Positions 50,001-62,291 of a DNA stretch of 64,000 nucleotides are shown here, one piece after another (the first letter of the stretch is position 1; each line of letters opens with the position of its first letter). The notes beneath the pieces were generated by a model. The model ran no database searches and was not told the origin of the DNA. It worked only from the letters and a program-made list of their open reading frames with translations. The position numbers and the translations under genes are program-made. This DNA comes from Nectonema munidae (Eukaryota > Nematomorpha > Nectonematoida > Nectonematidae), in assembly GCA_030549495.1 (NCBI GenBank), contig JAUIRK010000150.1, positions 124,001 to 188,000 of the forward strand. The letters run 5' to 3'.

Positions 50001-50686
50001 TTGTCTGAGTATTATATTGACAAAAATATCTTCATGAAATAGAGAAAGGTCGATTTGCAAAATGGGGCAAAAATTGTTCAAAAATGATAATAAAAAATCT
50101 CTTCACAAATTAACCAAAGTTAAACAGTAACCGCAATTTAAATCTATAGTGACAATTTAAAAATAATGAGAAAAAGTGTTTGGCGTTTAGTCACCTTTTA
50201 ATGCTAATTTACTGACAGGTGAAATATTTTGAGTAAATTATTCACCAAAAGTTGGTATATTAAATAAATTAAGACAATTTAAGCAAAAAAACCGCTGAAT
50301 AGAAACGTATTTGGAAGTTTATATATTTGGCATTAATTGACAGGTTTGATTTATTTTCATAAAAAATAAATGACACCATGAGACTCAATCAATTATTTAG
50401 TAGATTCACGCGAGAATTTTGTAAAAATATTTAATATTGTAGGAAAAAGAAAGTAGGGCAAGGTTCTTTTCGGCCCCTCCCTGTGACTGAAGAAATTAAA
50501 ACGGTCCATCACGAATAGGGTTAACAATGCCCCAGTTTATATATTTTGCAATTTATCCTCGGCATAAATGAAAGAATGAAAGATATTGTAACAAAAATTT
50601 ATAACATTTTTATTTATGACGAAAATAAAATAAAATTGAAATACCAAAATGTTATCAGAGTGAGTACTGCCAAACTATAAATCAGG
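47061..50686. other. Gene-free AT-rich stretch, possible old hAT relic
   Basis: No intact gene. A very decayed plus-strand stretch at about 49380-49520 includes a NTSLGSSAPV-like block, reminiscent of the hAT dimerisation region (NTPLPSSAPVERLFS), but it breaks immediately afterwards. A (GA)n tract lies near 47508-47527. The remainder is extremely A/T-rich. Confidence 0.35.
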
Positions 50687-50852
50687 GGTCATTCACAATT
50701 TATGTCAATCAAAGACGGGGGGGGGTCTTGATAATTAGACAAATGAAGAATTTGTAAACTAGATAAATAGTCAAAAGTTGACAGTGGGGAGGAGTGGGGG
50801 TTAAAATTAAGCAAAAAAAATGTTGACGTCAATTGTGAATAATGACCCCTCA
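50687..50852. mobile_element. Small MITE with TIR AGGGGTCATTxxxCACAATT
   Basis: The left end AGGGGTCATTCACAATTTAT and the right end, reverse complemented AGGGGTCATTATTCACAATTGACGTC, form imperfect inverted repeats around about 165 bp with two G-rich tracts. The superfamily and target duplication are not clear. Confidence 0.65.
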
Positions 50853-51120
50853 GTTCTTTTCCTTTATCTAATGAAGTTTAATTGTCATTTTTAATCCTTG
50901 TACTTTGCGATTAAACTTGAGAATCCTGATACTGAAAAATATGCAGAGTAAAGATTGGTAATGAATTTCAGGCTTTTCTTTTAAATAAACGGCACATTCT
51001 TTAGGAGTAGAAGTCTGTAAATCCAAAGCTGGGATATATTTTGTTTCTGACTGATCAATGGAAAATTCACAAATCCATAGGGTAAGACACACAAATTTGT
51101 GGGACTTTTTTATTGGAGGG

Positions 51121-51264
51121 TGCACTTCTTGACCAATACCCTTCCTGACGTCAATCGGATGGCATCAGATTAAACAAGAAATTCTATTTCGGGTACAACG
51201 CGAATCGAAGGCCAGACCTTTGGAATGCAATCCCTGAGCTCTAACCACTATGCCACCGGCGTCT
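51121..51264 (-). repeat. tRNA-derived SINE, family C
   Basis: On the minus strand from 51264: GACGCCGGTGGCATAGTGGT (A box TGGCATAGTGG), then GCCTTCGATTCGCG (B box). A short non-tRNA body follows, including ATTGACGTCAGGAAGGGTAT. No poly(A) tail is evident. It lies just upstream of the visible DNAJC2 exons. Confidence 0.75.
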
Positions 51265-51571
51265 AATACTTTTATTTCAGATATTTACTGCTATCTATGC
51301 GTCCATAAAAAAACTCGTGAGCTAGAGAGAACCGTCAAAAGTATTTTCGAGGCTTAAAAAGATAAAAAAGAAAAGAAAAGAAAAAAGTTTCAAATAAAGT
51401 GGGCTTTATTTAAAGATAAACATTTGGCTCCAAAGATACCAGCGTTAAATCTAAAACAAAATTAGCTCTTGCGAGTTCTGTGAATTGCTAAACTAAAGAA
51501 ATCGTTCGTTTCAAATTTAATGCTAAAACCTCTCTAATTTTATAATTTTATACTTACATACTGTTAAATGA

Positions 51572-54500
51572 ATTTTGAATCACCTAAGACTATTGTTTAA
51601 ACAAGAAGAATCGGAATCTTACAAAGTTTTTGCATCGGTCCCATCACCAGAAATCGTAAATAATTTTTTCTGTTTTATTTTTGTTTATTATTAAATTAAT
51701 CCGTTAGGTAGCAGGCAAAGCAGAATTTTTTTTTTGAAGTTCTTTTCTTTTCAGTTAAAAATCCAAGCATCTGCTGCTCTCCATTTTTGGATCATTGGTA
51801 CATTTCTTTATTTGAAATAGAATTTATTAAATCTATCTATAAGTTAAGATCATTTTCCATATAAAAACTTATAAAATCTTGTGCTGTATCCACGGTTGCC
51901 AAGTGACAAGGAAAAAGGCCGATTCTAGTTCCGAATCTAAGTACTCGCAAAACTCCGACCCCGAAACTCTAAATACTTGAAAAAATTTCATTCGTAGTTC
52001 TCAAGAATACCCTGACTCCTAAATTTGATTAGATACATACTATGACCCTATCCCTTTAAACCTGCGACCCTCTAATCCATGTTATATCACAGCAATGAGA
52101 AGCACATGAAAAAATTTTTTTTTACTTTTTTTTTGTAAATTTTTTTTAATTACTTTTTTTCCTAATTTAGAATCATATTTTTCAAATTCTGCTTTTTTTC
52201 CATGTAAATACAAAGAATACCAGTATAAATACTTTAAAGCGGGAAAAACTGACCATGATTTACATTATCTCAAATCCTTAGATCCGCTAGACTGGAAGGT
52301 ATTATTTTTCATTTCAACTTTTTCACCACATCCTTTTTCTTTCTCTCCTTTCTTTTTATAAAAGGATCAAGATCACTATCGCATTTTGGGACTGGGTCAA
52401 CAAAGATTTTACTCTACATTCGATGACATCAAAAAAGCATGTAATTTTTTTGATCCTGCATTCTTCATTTAAAACGCGCACATACATTTTTGAGATTATA
52501 AACAATGAGGATAAAAAGTATCAAGCTATTTATCTAAGTTTCTTTATCCTCATAACAAGAACTTCTACGTTTTTGTTTTCCATGCATCCATATTAACACT
52601 AGGAGAGCGAACTTTTTTTTGTACCTAATGGGTTCTATACGCTCGCAACATAAAAGTTAAGAAAGATAGAAGTAAAACAATTTATGCTATAAAATAGATG
52701 CAAAACTTTATTTTCTTTTAAGGAATAAACATTGAATATTTCATGTATTAGAACATTGTAATGTAAGTAACACAAATCTAAATCTATTTGTTTTTTATTC
52801 CTTGTTTGGGGGGCTCTTTAAAACTCGTGTGAACGACCGAGGTAAAAAAAATTCACAAAATTTTATTAAATTCGACCTAAATGCTCAAAAATATTTAATG
52901 CTGAAAATTCTGCGCCTTGAAAGTAATTCTTTTAAACCAGGGGCGCACATCCTTAAAATTATTGGGGGGGGGGGGGCGAAATTTTTTTGTTGCAATTTTC
53001 AAAATTAGTGGTCTGAAAATACCACGGGAGACCAAATATTCAAGCAATCCTTTAAAATAGAGTGTATTCAGCGCATACCTAAAGTCCTAAATTTATAAGA
53101 CTACTTTATATTTTTTTACAAAATTAGTGAATTTAAATACTATACTTCTAGCGAAAATATTTTAATTAAGTTTGCAGAATATAGACTAGTTTAAAAAAAT
53201 CCAAAATTGTTAGGGGGTGGAATAGGCTTTTTATTGAAAAATGAAGTAGTCTACCAGGAATTGATCTATTACAGGAATTGATGAAAGGATATTTGATTCA
53301 TAGAGAAAACAAATAACTGAAGGTTAGATAGTTTTATGAGTGAATTTAGTCTAAAGGCAAAGAGTCTACTTGACACCCTGCGATGTTTATATGAAAAAAT
53401 GTGATTGATTCAGGGGCAAGGGTATAAAATGAAGTTATAATTGTGCAAACAAAAAATTAAGATCGCATTATTTCATTTTACTCAGCATCATTCAAAAATA
53501 GTTTAAAAACAAGCTACTAAAAGTAAAATAACTTTTAACATTTTGCAATGATTTGCCTTTTATAATAACTTTTAACGAAAAAAAGTCTATCAGAAAAAGT
53601 TATAGAGCTTCAACAAAAACTAAAAAATTTTAGAGCATAACTTAAGTTTTTTGAAAACTAATTTGACGTACCCCACTACAGCATACTCTATGGGTGGCAT
53701 GGAAGTTGGTTGAGATGATGGACTCAGCACGGAAGCCTCTGGATTCGATTCCTCATCTATACTTCCAATTTGAACGAATTTCGAATTTGTTCATAGTTTG
53801 ACATAAGCGGTACATCAGTGCCTTGTCAATGAAAATACACCCGCTGCACCTTACCTTTTACTTAAAATTGAAAAATTTGCTACATAATTAACATAAGAGA
53901 GAAAAGAAACAAAATAAACTAATAAAGCAATTTTCACTATTTTAAAATGGAACCGTCTGTTCTCAGAATAATTTCAAAATAATAGGAAGCATAAAGAATT
54001 AGAGTTTATTTAATATTTTCAAGTTTTTATAAGCTGCAAAAGCCAACATTTAAGTACCTATATAAGTAGCCCTTATAATTAAAAAATTATTTAAACTAAC
54101 TGTCCATTTCGCCCTTAGACAATTTGCCTCCTGAACAAATTGTCTCATAGGGTATTTGTTTCATTCACCTTTGCTTATTATATGTGTAAAATTATTAAAA
54201 AAATTTATATTCCTGTTTATTTTATCTCTATTAAATTATTTCAAATTAATCATTTTATCTCTTAATTTTTTAGAATTGTCCATGAGACAAAATGTCTATG
54301 GAAAATAACGGGGCGAATTGTCCATGGGACGAACTGTCTTATGAAAATAATGTGGCGAAATGTCCGAGAACCAAATTAACATAAATCAAAGTATACGAGA
54401 AAAGAAAATCATTGCGTTTTTTTTGAATATTTCTGTCTAAAAATAAAATTCTGACAGCTGTCACAAATAGATCAAGTACATTTTTAACAACTGAAACATT

Positions 54501-57500
54501 TTGTTTCGATATTATATTTTTACTATAATAATCAACAAATTTTCTTAAAAAAAGTGATTTGATTATGTACAGTGTTATTTATAAAATTTAACAATCGAAC
54601 ATTATAAAAATATCTCTTCTCAAATATTAAGCAAATAGAGTATTCTTGCTTTTAAACGAATAGCTAGTCAAAATATTCATTCCCAAATAGCTATTAAAAA
54701 ATTTCTTGACTTGAAAAAATTAAATTTTTCAAATGTTACAAAATGTGACAAACGTAGTGATAAAGATTAAATGACCTTTGTTGAAAAAAAATCTTAGCAC
54801 GAGTCTAACAATATCCATTGATATACAATTGTAACGATTGAAAACTATTTTAATTTAACTCTAAATACAAATTAGATAGAAGTAGTGGTGTAACCAGAAA
54901 AAAGTTGATAGGCAGGGGGGGGGGGCACAATTTAAAAACAAAAAACGTGAGCAACATTTTGTATACTTTCTTGATCCTTTGATTGGAGAAATTTTCAAAA
55001 ACTGATATCGCCTAAGATGCATGGGGGCACCATGCGGTACATAAGAGTGTGGGCACGGCCCCTCATGCCCAGCCTAGCTACGTCACTGGAGAGAAGAGAA
55101 CTGAATGAGATAGGAGAGCTTAACAAGAGAAGAGGGCTTGAATGAAAGAAGAGAGCTTGAGTGAATGATTGAGTTTAAGCAGAGAAAGCGGAAGAGAAAA
55201 TCAGAGGAGACAGAAAGAGAAATAGAATCATTGTGACAGAAGATGAGAAAATCTAGTGGATCATCAACATGTGTTTGCTCTGTGACCTGTGTGCATATTG
55301 AAGCAATGGATTATTATTATTATATAGCTCTCACGCATCGTCTGTAAAATATGTTCGATAGGAATTTAAGAGCAGTTTGGCATGATGTTTGAATGATTCG
55401 AAAGTCTGCATTCCTTCTATGAGATCATCTAGGGCGAACAAAAATTGACCTAATAACTCAAAAAATATTGACTTTTTTGTAAAAAAAAATTGACTTTTTC
55501 AAAAAAAAGTTTTTTAACTTGCAAAAAAAGAACTGAAGCTTGATAGCGTCTTTAACAGAGTTTCGGAGCCACGAAAAAAAATTTCTGGCTCCGGAGTTAT
55601 GTTTTTTAGCTCCGGTGTGAGTTCCAACACGCTCTTATAGTTGAGTGTATATTTTTAAAAAATTTAATAAAAAATAACCAAGAAAACAGTTAGGATTAGA
55701 GAATATATGCGTGTTTTACTTGAAATTAACATTTGCGCTAGCTTTCATCTAAAAAACGTCTTTGAAATGTGAGTGGTTAAATCATGCGGAGCCAGTTAGT
55801 GGAGGCGTATTTAAATTTTCACGCCTCCGATTCCATGTAGAAAAATTCAGCGGTTCAACCATCGCAATCCTGATAGGATCTTTCTACAGGACAAGTTATA
55901 GCTTGACAATTTTGTAACTCTGCATAAGTACTGGGAGAAATGTTTAGCTTTTTCAATTCTATAATATCTTTAATATCGTTCTTTTCAAACCTTTTATTCA
56001 AATAATTTTTAACTCCACAATCATCGTGATCAAACTTGATAGAGTAAAAAGTCTTGCTGCATCTTTTATGCTAAAAGAAGTTGACTCAACAAACTGCCCT
56101 AACTGAATATAGTTTTCTTTTATGTTAAGCAGTTGTTTATGTCATTTTAAACAACTGATGCTTTCTCTTTCTTAACCAAAATTCCATTTTTGCATTCAAA
56201 AAAATTTACAATTTCTTTTATTTTTGGTAAGTGATCGCAGTAGTTAGAAGCAGCGTTCAGCCAGCTTGCCCCTCTTGTAACAATTGGAGAAAAACTTGAG
56301 CAAAAATGTTTGTAAAAAAAATTGACATAAAAAAATTATTGACTTTTAAAAGAAAAAAATTTACTTTATTGACCTTAAAAAATTTTAAAAATAATCGAAA
56401 ATTAAGTAAATATATAATAAATAATTGTTTCTAACAAAATAAAAAATTGACTTTATTGACTTTATTCGCCCTAAACATGTTTTATAAACAAACAGCAACT
56501 CTTACTTGTAGAAAATTATTTGGGGGGGGGGGGGGGGGGCGAAGGTTATTTTCGCCCCCTCCCCTCGCCCCCCGGATGTGCGCCCCTGTTTTAAACTTAA
56601 AAATACTTAGAATAAATGTATACTAAAATAAATTAGGTTTTGCAGATTCCTAAAGCTATTTTAATGAGCTACTTTTATAAGTACAGAGGAGGCCTATACA
56701 CGTGCTTCTTTATTTTTCAGTTCCTTTAAATTTTACAGAATTTACAAATAGAATATAATTTTGTGCAAATATTTTCTTAATTCTACTAAATTATTTTATT
56801 CTGAAAAATTTAGGGCGATTCACTGTCCCTCTCGCCTCGTCTCGCTATGTAACTGACTATATTTATCAAAGAGAACCGCTTAAAGTATACTGGAGGCTTA
56901 AAAAATGTTGAAACTTCGCGTAAGAAAAAGATTGCAAGCAGTAGCTCTCAACCTTGTTACCATCACGCTCCTTGCATCGACGCATTTTAATGCCCTCCTA
57001 AATTTTCAAGAAAAATAACAAATGTGCTTTTGATATATATTCTTTTTATTAACAATGAATATAAATTAGTGAGATACTGATGTTCATTTTTAGTAATATT
57101 ATGCTTGACATCACAACCACTCAAAATTAAAAAAAAATACATCAAGTTATGCATTACAGAAAATAGATTAGCATATTGTAAATAAGTAAAGAAAAAGTGG
57201 TATTTATGCATTTGTTTCATAAAATTCTTAACATCTCACGTCTCCCCTTAGAAGTTACTCGCCCCCTTGGGTTAAGAACCACTGCTTGCGAGGAAAGTGG
57301 GCTTTTTTCAAGGGCTTTTCTTCTTGCTAATGTACTTATGTGTATTCAGCCCCTTTGCCGCAGGAGGGGGGGTGATTTTAATAGACTATAAGAAAATGTA
57401 TACATCTATATATTTCAAGATAGATCTAGGGTGGTCAAATATCCCATGTGGGGGGGGGGGGGGTGTTACCCCCGTGTCTCGTTTATCGACGTGCCTGTGT

Positions 57501-60500
57501 GTATTCAATACTAACTCATGCTCATATTCCATGCGAGCACACATCACAGCATTAACCTAATTTTTTATGTATAGATAAGAAAAAAGTGTTGGTATTTCAT
57601 CCAGACAAAAGCCAAAACAACGAAGAAAACACAGACTCCACAAATAACATTTTTCTTTGCATTAGTAAAGGTATTTTGAAATATACTTTATCACTTTGAC
57701 ATATTTTGTTAAATATTCCTAATTTTTATATATGTCACTTTGTAGCAATGATTAACAAATAATTTTTGAAAATCTTCTTAACCCAGTGGATCCCAGGAAA
57801 ACAGACAAAATTAGATAATTTGATATAAAACTACCCTACGCCATTACACTGGTGTAACACTAATCCTCAAAGGCTTAAACTAATCTTATTAATTTGAAAT
57901 TGAAACGGGTTTCGCTTTACTTTTTTATTCAAAATCAAGCAAATTTGTAATGGCTTTAATTTTCTTCATTCTTTCAGCTTTCGAAATATTAAGCAATTCT
58001 ACTCGCAGATTATCATATGATAGTGTTGATCCGCACTTTGATGACTCCCTTCCAAACATACCCAAATCCACAGAATTGAGCTGTTCTTCATTTCTCAATA
58101 TTTTTGTTCCGGTATTTGAACGCAATGCCAGGTATGTGGATTTATGCTTCTAAGTCTACTCATTTCTTCTATTTTTCATGTTTAGGTGGTCAAAAGTAAA
58201 ACCAGTTCCGCATATTGGTCACTCAAACTCTTCTATTCGCTACATCGATAACTTTTACAATTTTTGGTGTGTTTTTTTTATTCAATATTTCCTCAATAAT
58301 TGTTTTCATTCTCTTCAGGTTCAATTTTGACTCATGGCGAGAGTTTTCTTATTTAGACGAAGAAGATGTCAGTCTTGGTGAAAAGTATTGACAATATCAT
58401 ATCTATATTTATTTCCGATTTATGAGTAATTATCTGTAGTTATAATTGATTTACGTTATACATGTAGTCATTAACGAATGATGAAAGAATATAACGTGTA
58501 CTTTCCGCAGGTCCATCACACCTTCCTTCTATTCACTCAATATTTATATATTATATTATATGCATGACCAGTGTCGTATTTAATACTTTTGAGCCCCCCC
58601 AATTTTGATTTTTTAAGATATTGTCTCTATATTTTGTTATAATGAAAATGTCAAAGATGTTAACTTTAAAAGATAAATATTCAATTGAACTTAATGTACA
58701 GAAATGTAAATATATATCTATCCTCAGGGTGTTAACGGTCTCAAAATAGCGCTTTTTATGAGCCTAAATTTTTAAGTAATTTTTATGAGCTCAAAGCACG
58801 GCTCCGTATATCGCGTAGATCAATTATATTACTCTATATAATTACACTAAAGTTGGAGGCTCCATGAAAAAAAGTTGCATTATGTAGCACAAATTCTTAT
58901 TTTATTGCTTACCCGTGTTGAATCCAGTGCGTATTTTTAAAATCTCAATACAAATAGAAATAACTCTTGTTTCCAAATTTGGAAATAAAACATGTTCTTT
59001 TTATTTTCTTCTTTAGTCGTGAAGAAAGAAGACTCATTGAAAAAGATAACAAAGTTGCTCGCAATGAAAGAGCGCAGAAGGAAAACGAAAGAATTGTGAA
59101 ACTTGTTAGTATGAATTATTTTTTCAATTTCAACTTTCTGAATTGGAGTGTAAAAGGAACCTGAGTTCATTAAAAAAAATACATATAATTCGCCATTTTA
59201 AAAAGTAGATTTAAAACCCTCTATAAAAAGGCTATACAAGTGTTGGATTTATTAAATGCGACATAAGTGTATCCTCGTATATTACAACGGTTAGAAGTCC
59301 CTTGTTGCTAACTCAGTTTTAAGTTTCACATCGAAAAAACTTATGATATATATAAAAATCTTTGCTTAAGATCGAGTTACTTTAGACAAATATGTAGTAT
59401 CAATTTAAAAATTTTTTTTTAATTAAATGTTTCTTAACAACAACAAATGCATTCACTTTAGTAATTTTTACTTTAGTATAGATGCTTCACGCAAATTTTC
59501 CTTATATTGTAGTCTTGTAATGAACCGTGAAAACAAAAGAGTTTAAAGGCTTTATTGCACAAAACAGCAAACTAGATAAATTCATGCGCTTATATAGCAT
59601 CCACAATTTGAATACGGAGATGCAGCGGTGATTGCACTTTGCTCTTTTACGTGCACATTATTTGCATGGGGCTTGTTGGTTTGGCTTTGTAGTGTGTGTC
59701 TTTATTTGCATGCTGGATATTGGTTTGGGTTTGAGATAATTTGCATAGTCTCTAATAGACTTTGTTATGTACAACCTCTTCCTCAAGCCCAACTTTTTTC
59801 ACGTCTCTATTTTCATTTTCTAACGAAATGGAATTAGGCCTTCCTCTTCCTGTTCCAAAATTCTAGTGGATGGCTTGATTTTATTTATTATTATCTTCAG
59901 TTTTTCTGTTGTTCTTCAAACAGGTCAGGTGAGAGGGACTATTTATACAGATTACGGAATTGCAAAGATATTTCTCACATGAAGAATATTTTTCTAATTT
60001 ATATTATACTTTGCTTATACAAACATACCGTGGGTGATCAAATGTCTGAGTCCAATTATACTGATTCCTATTCCGATTTATCGGTTTATCACTAATGCTA
60101 CCTCTGCAACATCCAACTGCTTCCATTACAAAATACTTTCTCTTTTTCTAGAGTGTGCCTACTCCAACGACCCTCGAATTCTAAAACATCAGGAATTGGA
60201 GAAAGAGAGAAAAGCAGAAGTTAAGAGGAAGAAAGAAGAGAACATCAAAATTAAAGCTGCTGAGAAAGAAAAGGTTCGCAAAGCAAATACCTTATAACAA
60301 TCTTCAAATTTCTTTATTTCGTTAGGAGTTATTCCAGCTGCAAAAGAAGAAGTTGGAAGAAGAAATGAAGATCAAAGAAGAAGTAATTACATAATAATTT
60401 ATTTCATAATTCACTGTACAACCTAAAGTTATGACGAAATTTATATAATATAACGAAAACAAGAACAAGCCTCTTACGTGCAATGTCGTTGTATGTTGAA

Positions 60501-61973
60501 AAACCGGTACTCGGACATTTGGCCGATAGACATTTGGCAGATGGGAATTTAGCTGATGGACATTTGAACGAACGAAAAGTTTACCAAACGGACATTTGTT
60601 CGCATTGACATTTTATGAACGGGTACTTCACCGAAAATGTAAATACAATTTGGTATTTTCCTAACTTCTGTGAGCAATAAAATAATATTGTTCTAATGTT
60701 GAAACACTAAAACTCAAAAAAATGCTTTAAAATCATAATCATATCATATCTAGTAGATAAAATTATTCATCACATAATTTGTGCATAGAAGTTATGAATA
60801 ATAGAGAAAATAAAATTAAGGTGCATCATAGCACATTTGGCCATGTTACTCCGAATAGATGAGTATAGATGAGTATTTGTATAGAGCACACGCTGGCAAA
60901 CTTACGGTAAGTAAATCAATGCCTACAAAAATTCTCAAGTTTTATGCATATTTTCGGTGAAATGTCCATTCTGCCAAATGTCTCGGTGCCCAATGTCCAT
61001 TTTGCTAAATGTCCGATCCCGGAAAAACCAACCTTGATTTCTATGAAATATTTTTTTATTATTATATTTTTTATATAAACATCCATGAATGTTCAAATGT
61101 TGTATCCTCACTTAGCTTGGTAAACGACAAGAAACCGAAGAATGGTAGTAAGTCAGTCATTAATGGCAATAATTTACAAATTGGTTTAGGCAAAGGTTTA
61201 CAAAGTATTCTTACGCATCCAATACTCATGAGTCTGTCTCTAAATTCCAATTTTTTTATAGAGATAGAGTTGGAAACTTAAATTATCGCTAATATCTTAC
61301 ATTTCACCGTTTCAATAGAGTTAAGCTTTTTATGTAGAAGCAAAATTTTATATCGTCTTCTTGGATTCCATTCTGTTTTTTGATTGACGCGATCGTTTGC
61401 GCAATAATCCTTCTTTGTTTGTTTTCATTGTAAATTAATCCTTAAAAATGATTTCAGCTTCTCTTCTCACTTTCCTAATAATTGTTTTTTAGGTATATTA
61501 TTAAAGATATTTATTAATCACTTTCCTAGTGCATAAGTTTGCTATTCGGTAAAATAAATTTACTTGCCATTATTGATAACCAAAATTAAGGTAACTCTTA
61601 TTGTTCCGCGCGGTGTTACGTCGAGAAAATCCAAGTGCACAGCGATTAAGTAGAGGTAGTAGATTGCGGAGAAATGAGTTAAGAGTCTAAGCTAATTTTT
61701 TGTTTTTGCTTTCCACCCTGTTTCAAGGAATCCCTTGCAAAGAAGATTCGAGAAGAAGAGAAAAAAGTTTTTAAGGAGTGCAAAAAACGCTTTCGTCAAC
61801 ACATCGAATCACTAGCCACAGCCTCCAATTCATCCTTCCACGACTCCGATAAGACTAAATTGATCACTTATAAAATTTGTCACAATTTCACAAAAGATGA
61901 ACTCTTCACACTCTATGAACACATTCTTTCATTAGAGACCTTTGAAAAAATTTTCCAAGTTCTACTAGAAAAG
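51572..61973 (+). CDS. DNAJC2: DnaJ homolog subfamily C member 2 (zuotin/MPP11), 3' end beyond window
   Basis: Ribosome-associated J-protein that with its Hsp70-type partner stimulates folding of nascent chains. Exons: (51572 or 51589)-51655, 51755-51797, 52171-52298, 52365-52440, 57575-57670, 57978-58131, 58186-58266, 58319-58384, 59017-59108, 60152-60273, 60326-60382, 61728-61973; all GT-AG with matching phases, about 410 residues in window (human 621). Diagnostic blocks: LKSLDPLDWKDQDHYRILGL, the J-domain HPD loop in VLVFHPDKS, AFEILSNSTRRLSYDSVDP, FVPVFERNARWSK, FWFNFDSWREFSYLDEED (zuotin domain), REERRLIEKDN, AYSNDPRIL, then a charged coiled-coil. The two SANT repeats are absent and must follow after 64000. 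The first exon is uncertain: its frame has no ATG, and the ATG at 51568 is out of frame. Intron 4 (5134 nt) holds nested transposons. Confidence 0.92.
53690..53860 (+). repeat. tRNA-derived SINE, family D
   Basis: The head TATGGGTGGCATGGAAGTTG carries an A-box-like TGGCATGGAAGTTGG, and CTGGATTCGATTCCTCATCT carries the B box. The body continues with AACGAATTTCGAATTTGTTC and CGGTACATCAGTGCCTTGTC. It lies inside the large hAT element. Confidence 0.75.
54100..54366. mobile_element. MITE family B, copy 3
   Basis: The left end CTGTCCATTTCGCCC and the right end, reverse complemented CGGACATTTCGCCAC, are inverted repeats. The interior matches 44085-44230 and 44455-44560, with fewer copies of the 42-bp unit. 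It is inserted in the large hAT element. Confidence 0.8.
54884..55088. mobile_element. 205-bp hAT MITE with near-perfect 8-bp target duplication
   Basis: The left end TAGTGGTGTAACCAG and the right end, reverse complemented CAGTGACGTAGCTAGG, match typical hAT MITE termini. The flanks are GATAGAAG (54876-54883) and GAGAGAAG (55089-55096), 7 of 8 identical. It contains G-rich tracts near both ends. Confidence 0.8.
55430..56473 (-). mobile_element. hAT element related to 31738-32940, inserted in the large hAT
   Basis: The ends TAGGGCGAA...AAAAATTGACC and, reverse complemented, TAGGGCGAATAAAGTCAATAAAG match the style of the copy at 31738-32940. The block CTTGACAATTTTGTAA ... AAGTACTG(C/G)GAGA at 55905-55945 aligns with 31998-32035. 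Flanks (AGATCATC, AACATGTT) do not match as a duplication. About 55555-55860 is unrelated and may be a further insertion carrying GGAGCCA/TGGCTCC and GGAGGCG/CGCCTCC inverted motifs. Confidence 0.75.
58571..58830. mobile_element. Possible hAT MITE in DNAJC2 intron 8
   Basis: CAGTGTCGTATTTAATAC followed by TTTTGAGCCCCCCC resembles a hAT MITE left end, and GAGCTCAAAGCACGGCTCCG near 58788 resembles the facing inner part. The right terminus and target duplication were not found. Confidence 0.35.
60504..61022. mobile_element. MITE family A, copy 2 (GACATTTGGC arrays at both ends)
   Basis: A 519-bp element has inverted ends: left CCGGTACTCGGACATTTGGC, right (reverse complement) CCGGGATCGGACATTTAGC. 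At each end the motif GACATTTGGC or a variant recurs three to six times at intervals of about 15-25 bp, pointing inward. The interior is A/T-rich and matches 22920-23220 in copy 1. Flanks are A-rich (GAAAAA / AAAAAC). It lies in the 1345-nt DNAJC2 intron between exons 11 and 12. Confidence 0.85.
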
Positions 61974-62291
61974 GTATCCTTTATTGTAGCATCTTTTAAA
62001 CTTCCTTAAATCTTTTCTTAAAATGACGCCTCTCGATAGTAGAGTAGCGTAACCTTTGCGAACAATATCTTTAACACCTGACTAATCATAATCAATATAA
62101 ATAATTACCTATTGTAGAGGCTAAAATTTTTTGACAATTTATGAGTGAATATTATCTTCTTTCGGTCTATTCTTTGAGGTAGATGTTAAACATTACAATA
62201 ATTAATAGAAAAGGTGTCCTATTTTCATTGCAATTGCCTAATGTTAAGCCTGAATGATTTTAAATTGTTTTTTGAAGATATATATTTATAG

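Larger units (their letters stand above)
52938..56588. mobile_element. 3.65-kb hAT element in DNAJC2 intron 4, nested with later insertions
   Basis: Both ends read CAGGGGCGCACATCC as an inverted repeat (left at 52938, right ending 56588) and the element is flanked by a perfect 8-bp duplication TTTTAAAC (52930-52937 and 56589-56596). Each end has a long G run beside a GGCGAA motif. No transposase was recognised in its own sequence. It contains a SINE (53690-53860), family B MITE (54100-54366), a 205-bp hAT MITE (54884-55088) and another hAT element (55430-56473); without these about 1.95 kb remain. Confidence 0.9.

Noticed and set aside
52802-53008. 68-codon open frame in DNAJC2 intron 4
   Set aside because: It crosses the left border of the large hAT element, so it cannot be a conserved gene.
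57197-57560. Open frames with hydrophobic start (about 87 codons)
   Set aside because: They lie in DNAJC2 intron 4 in G-rich, repeat-like sequence and have no family motif.
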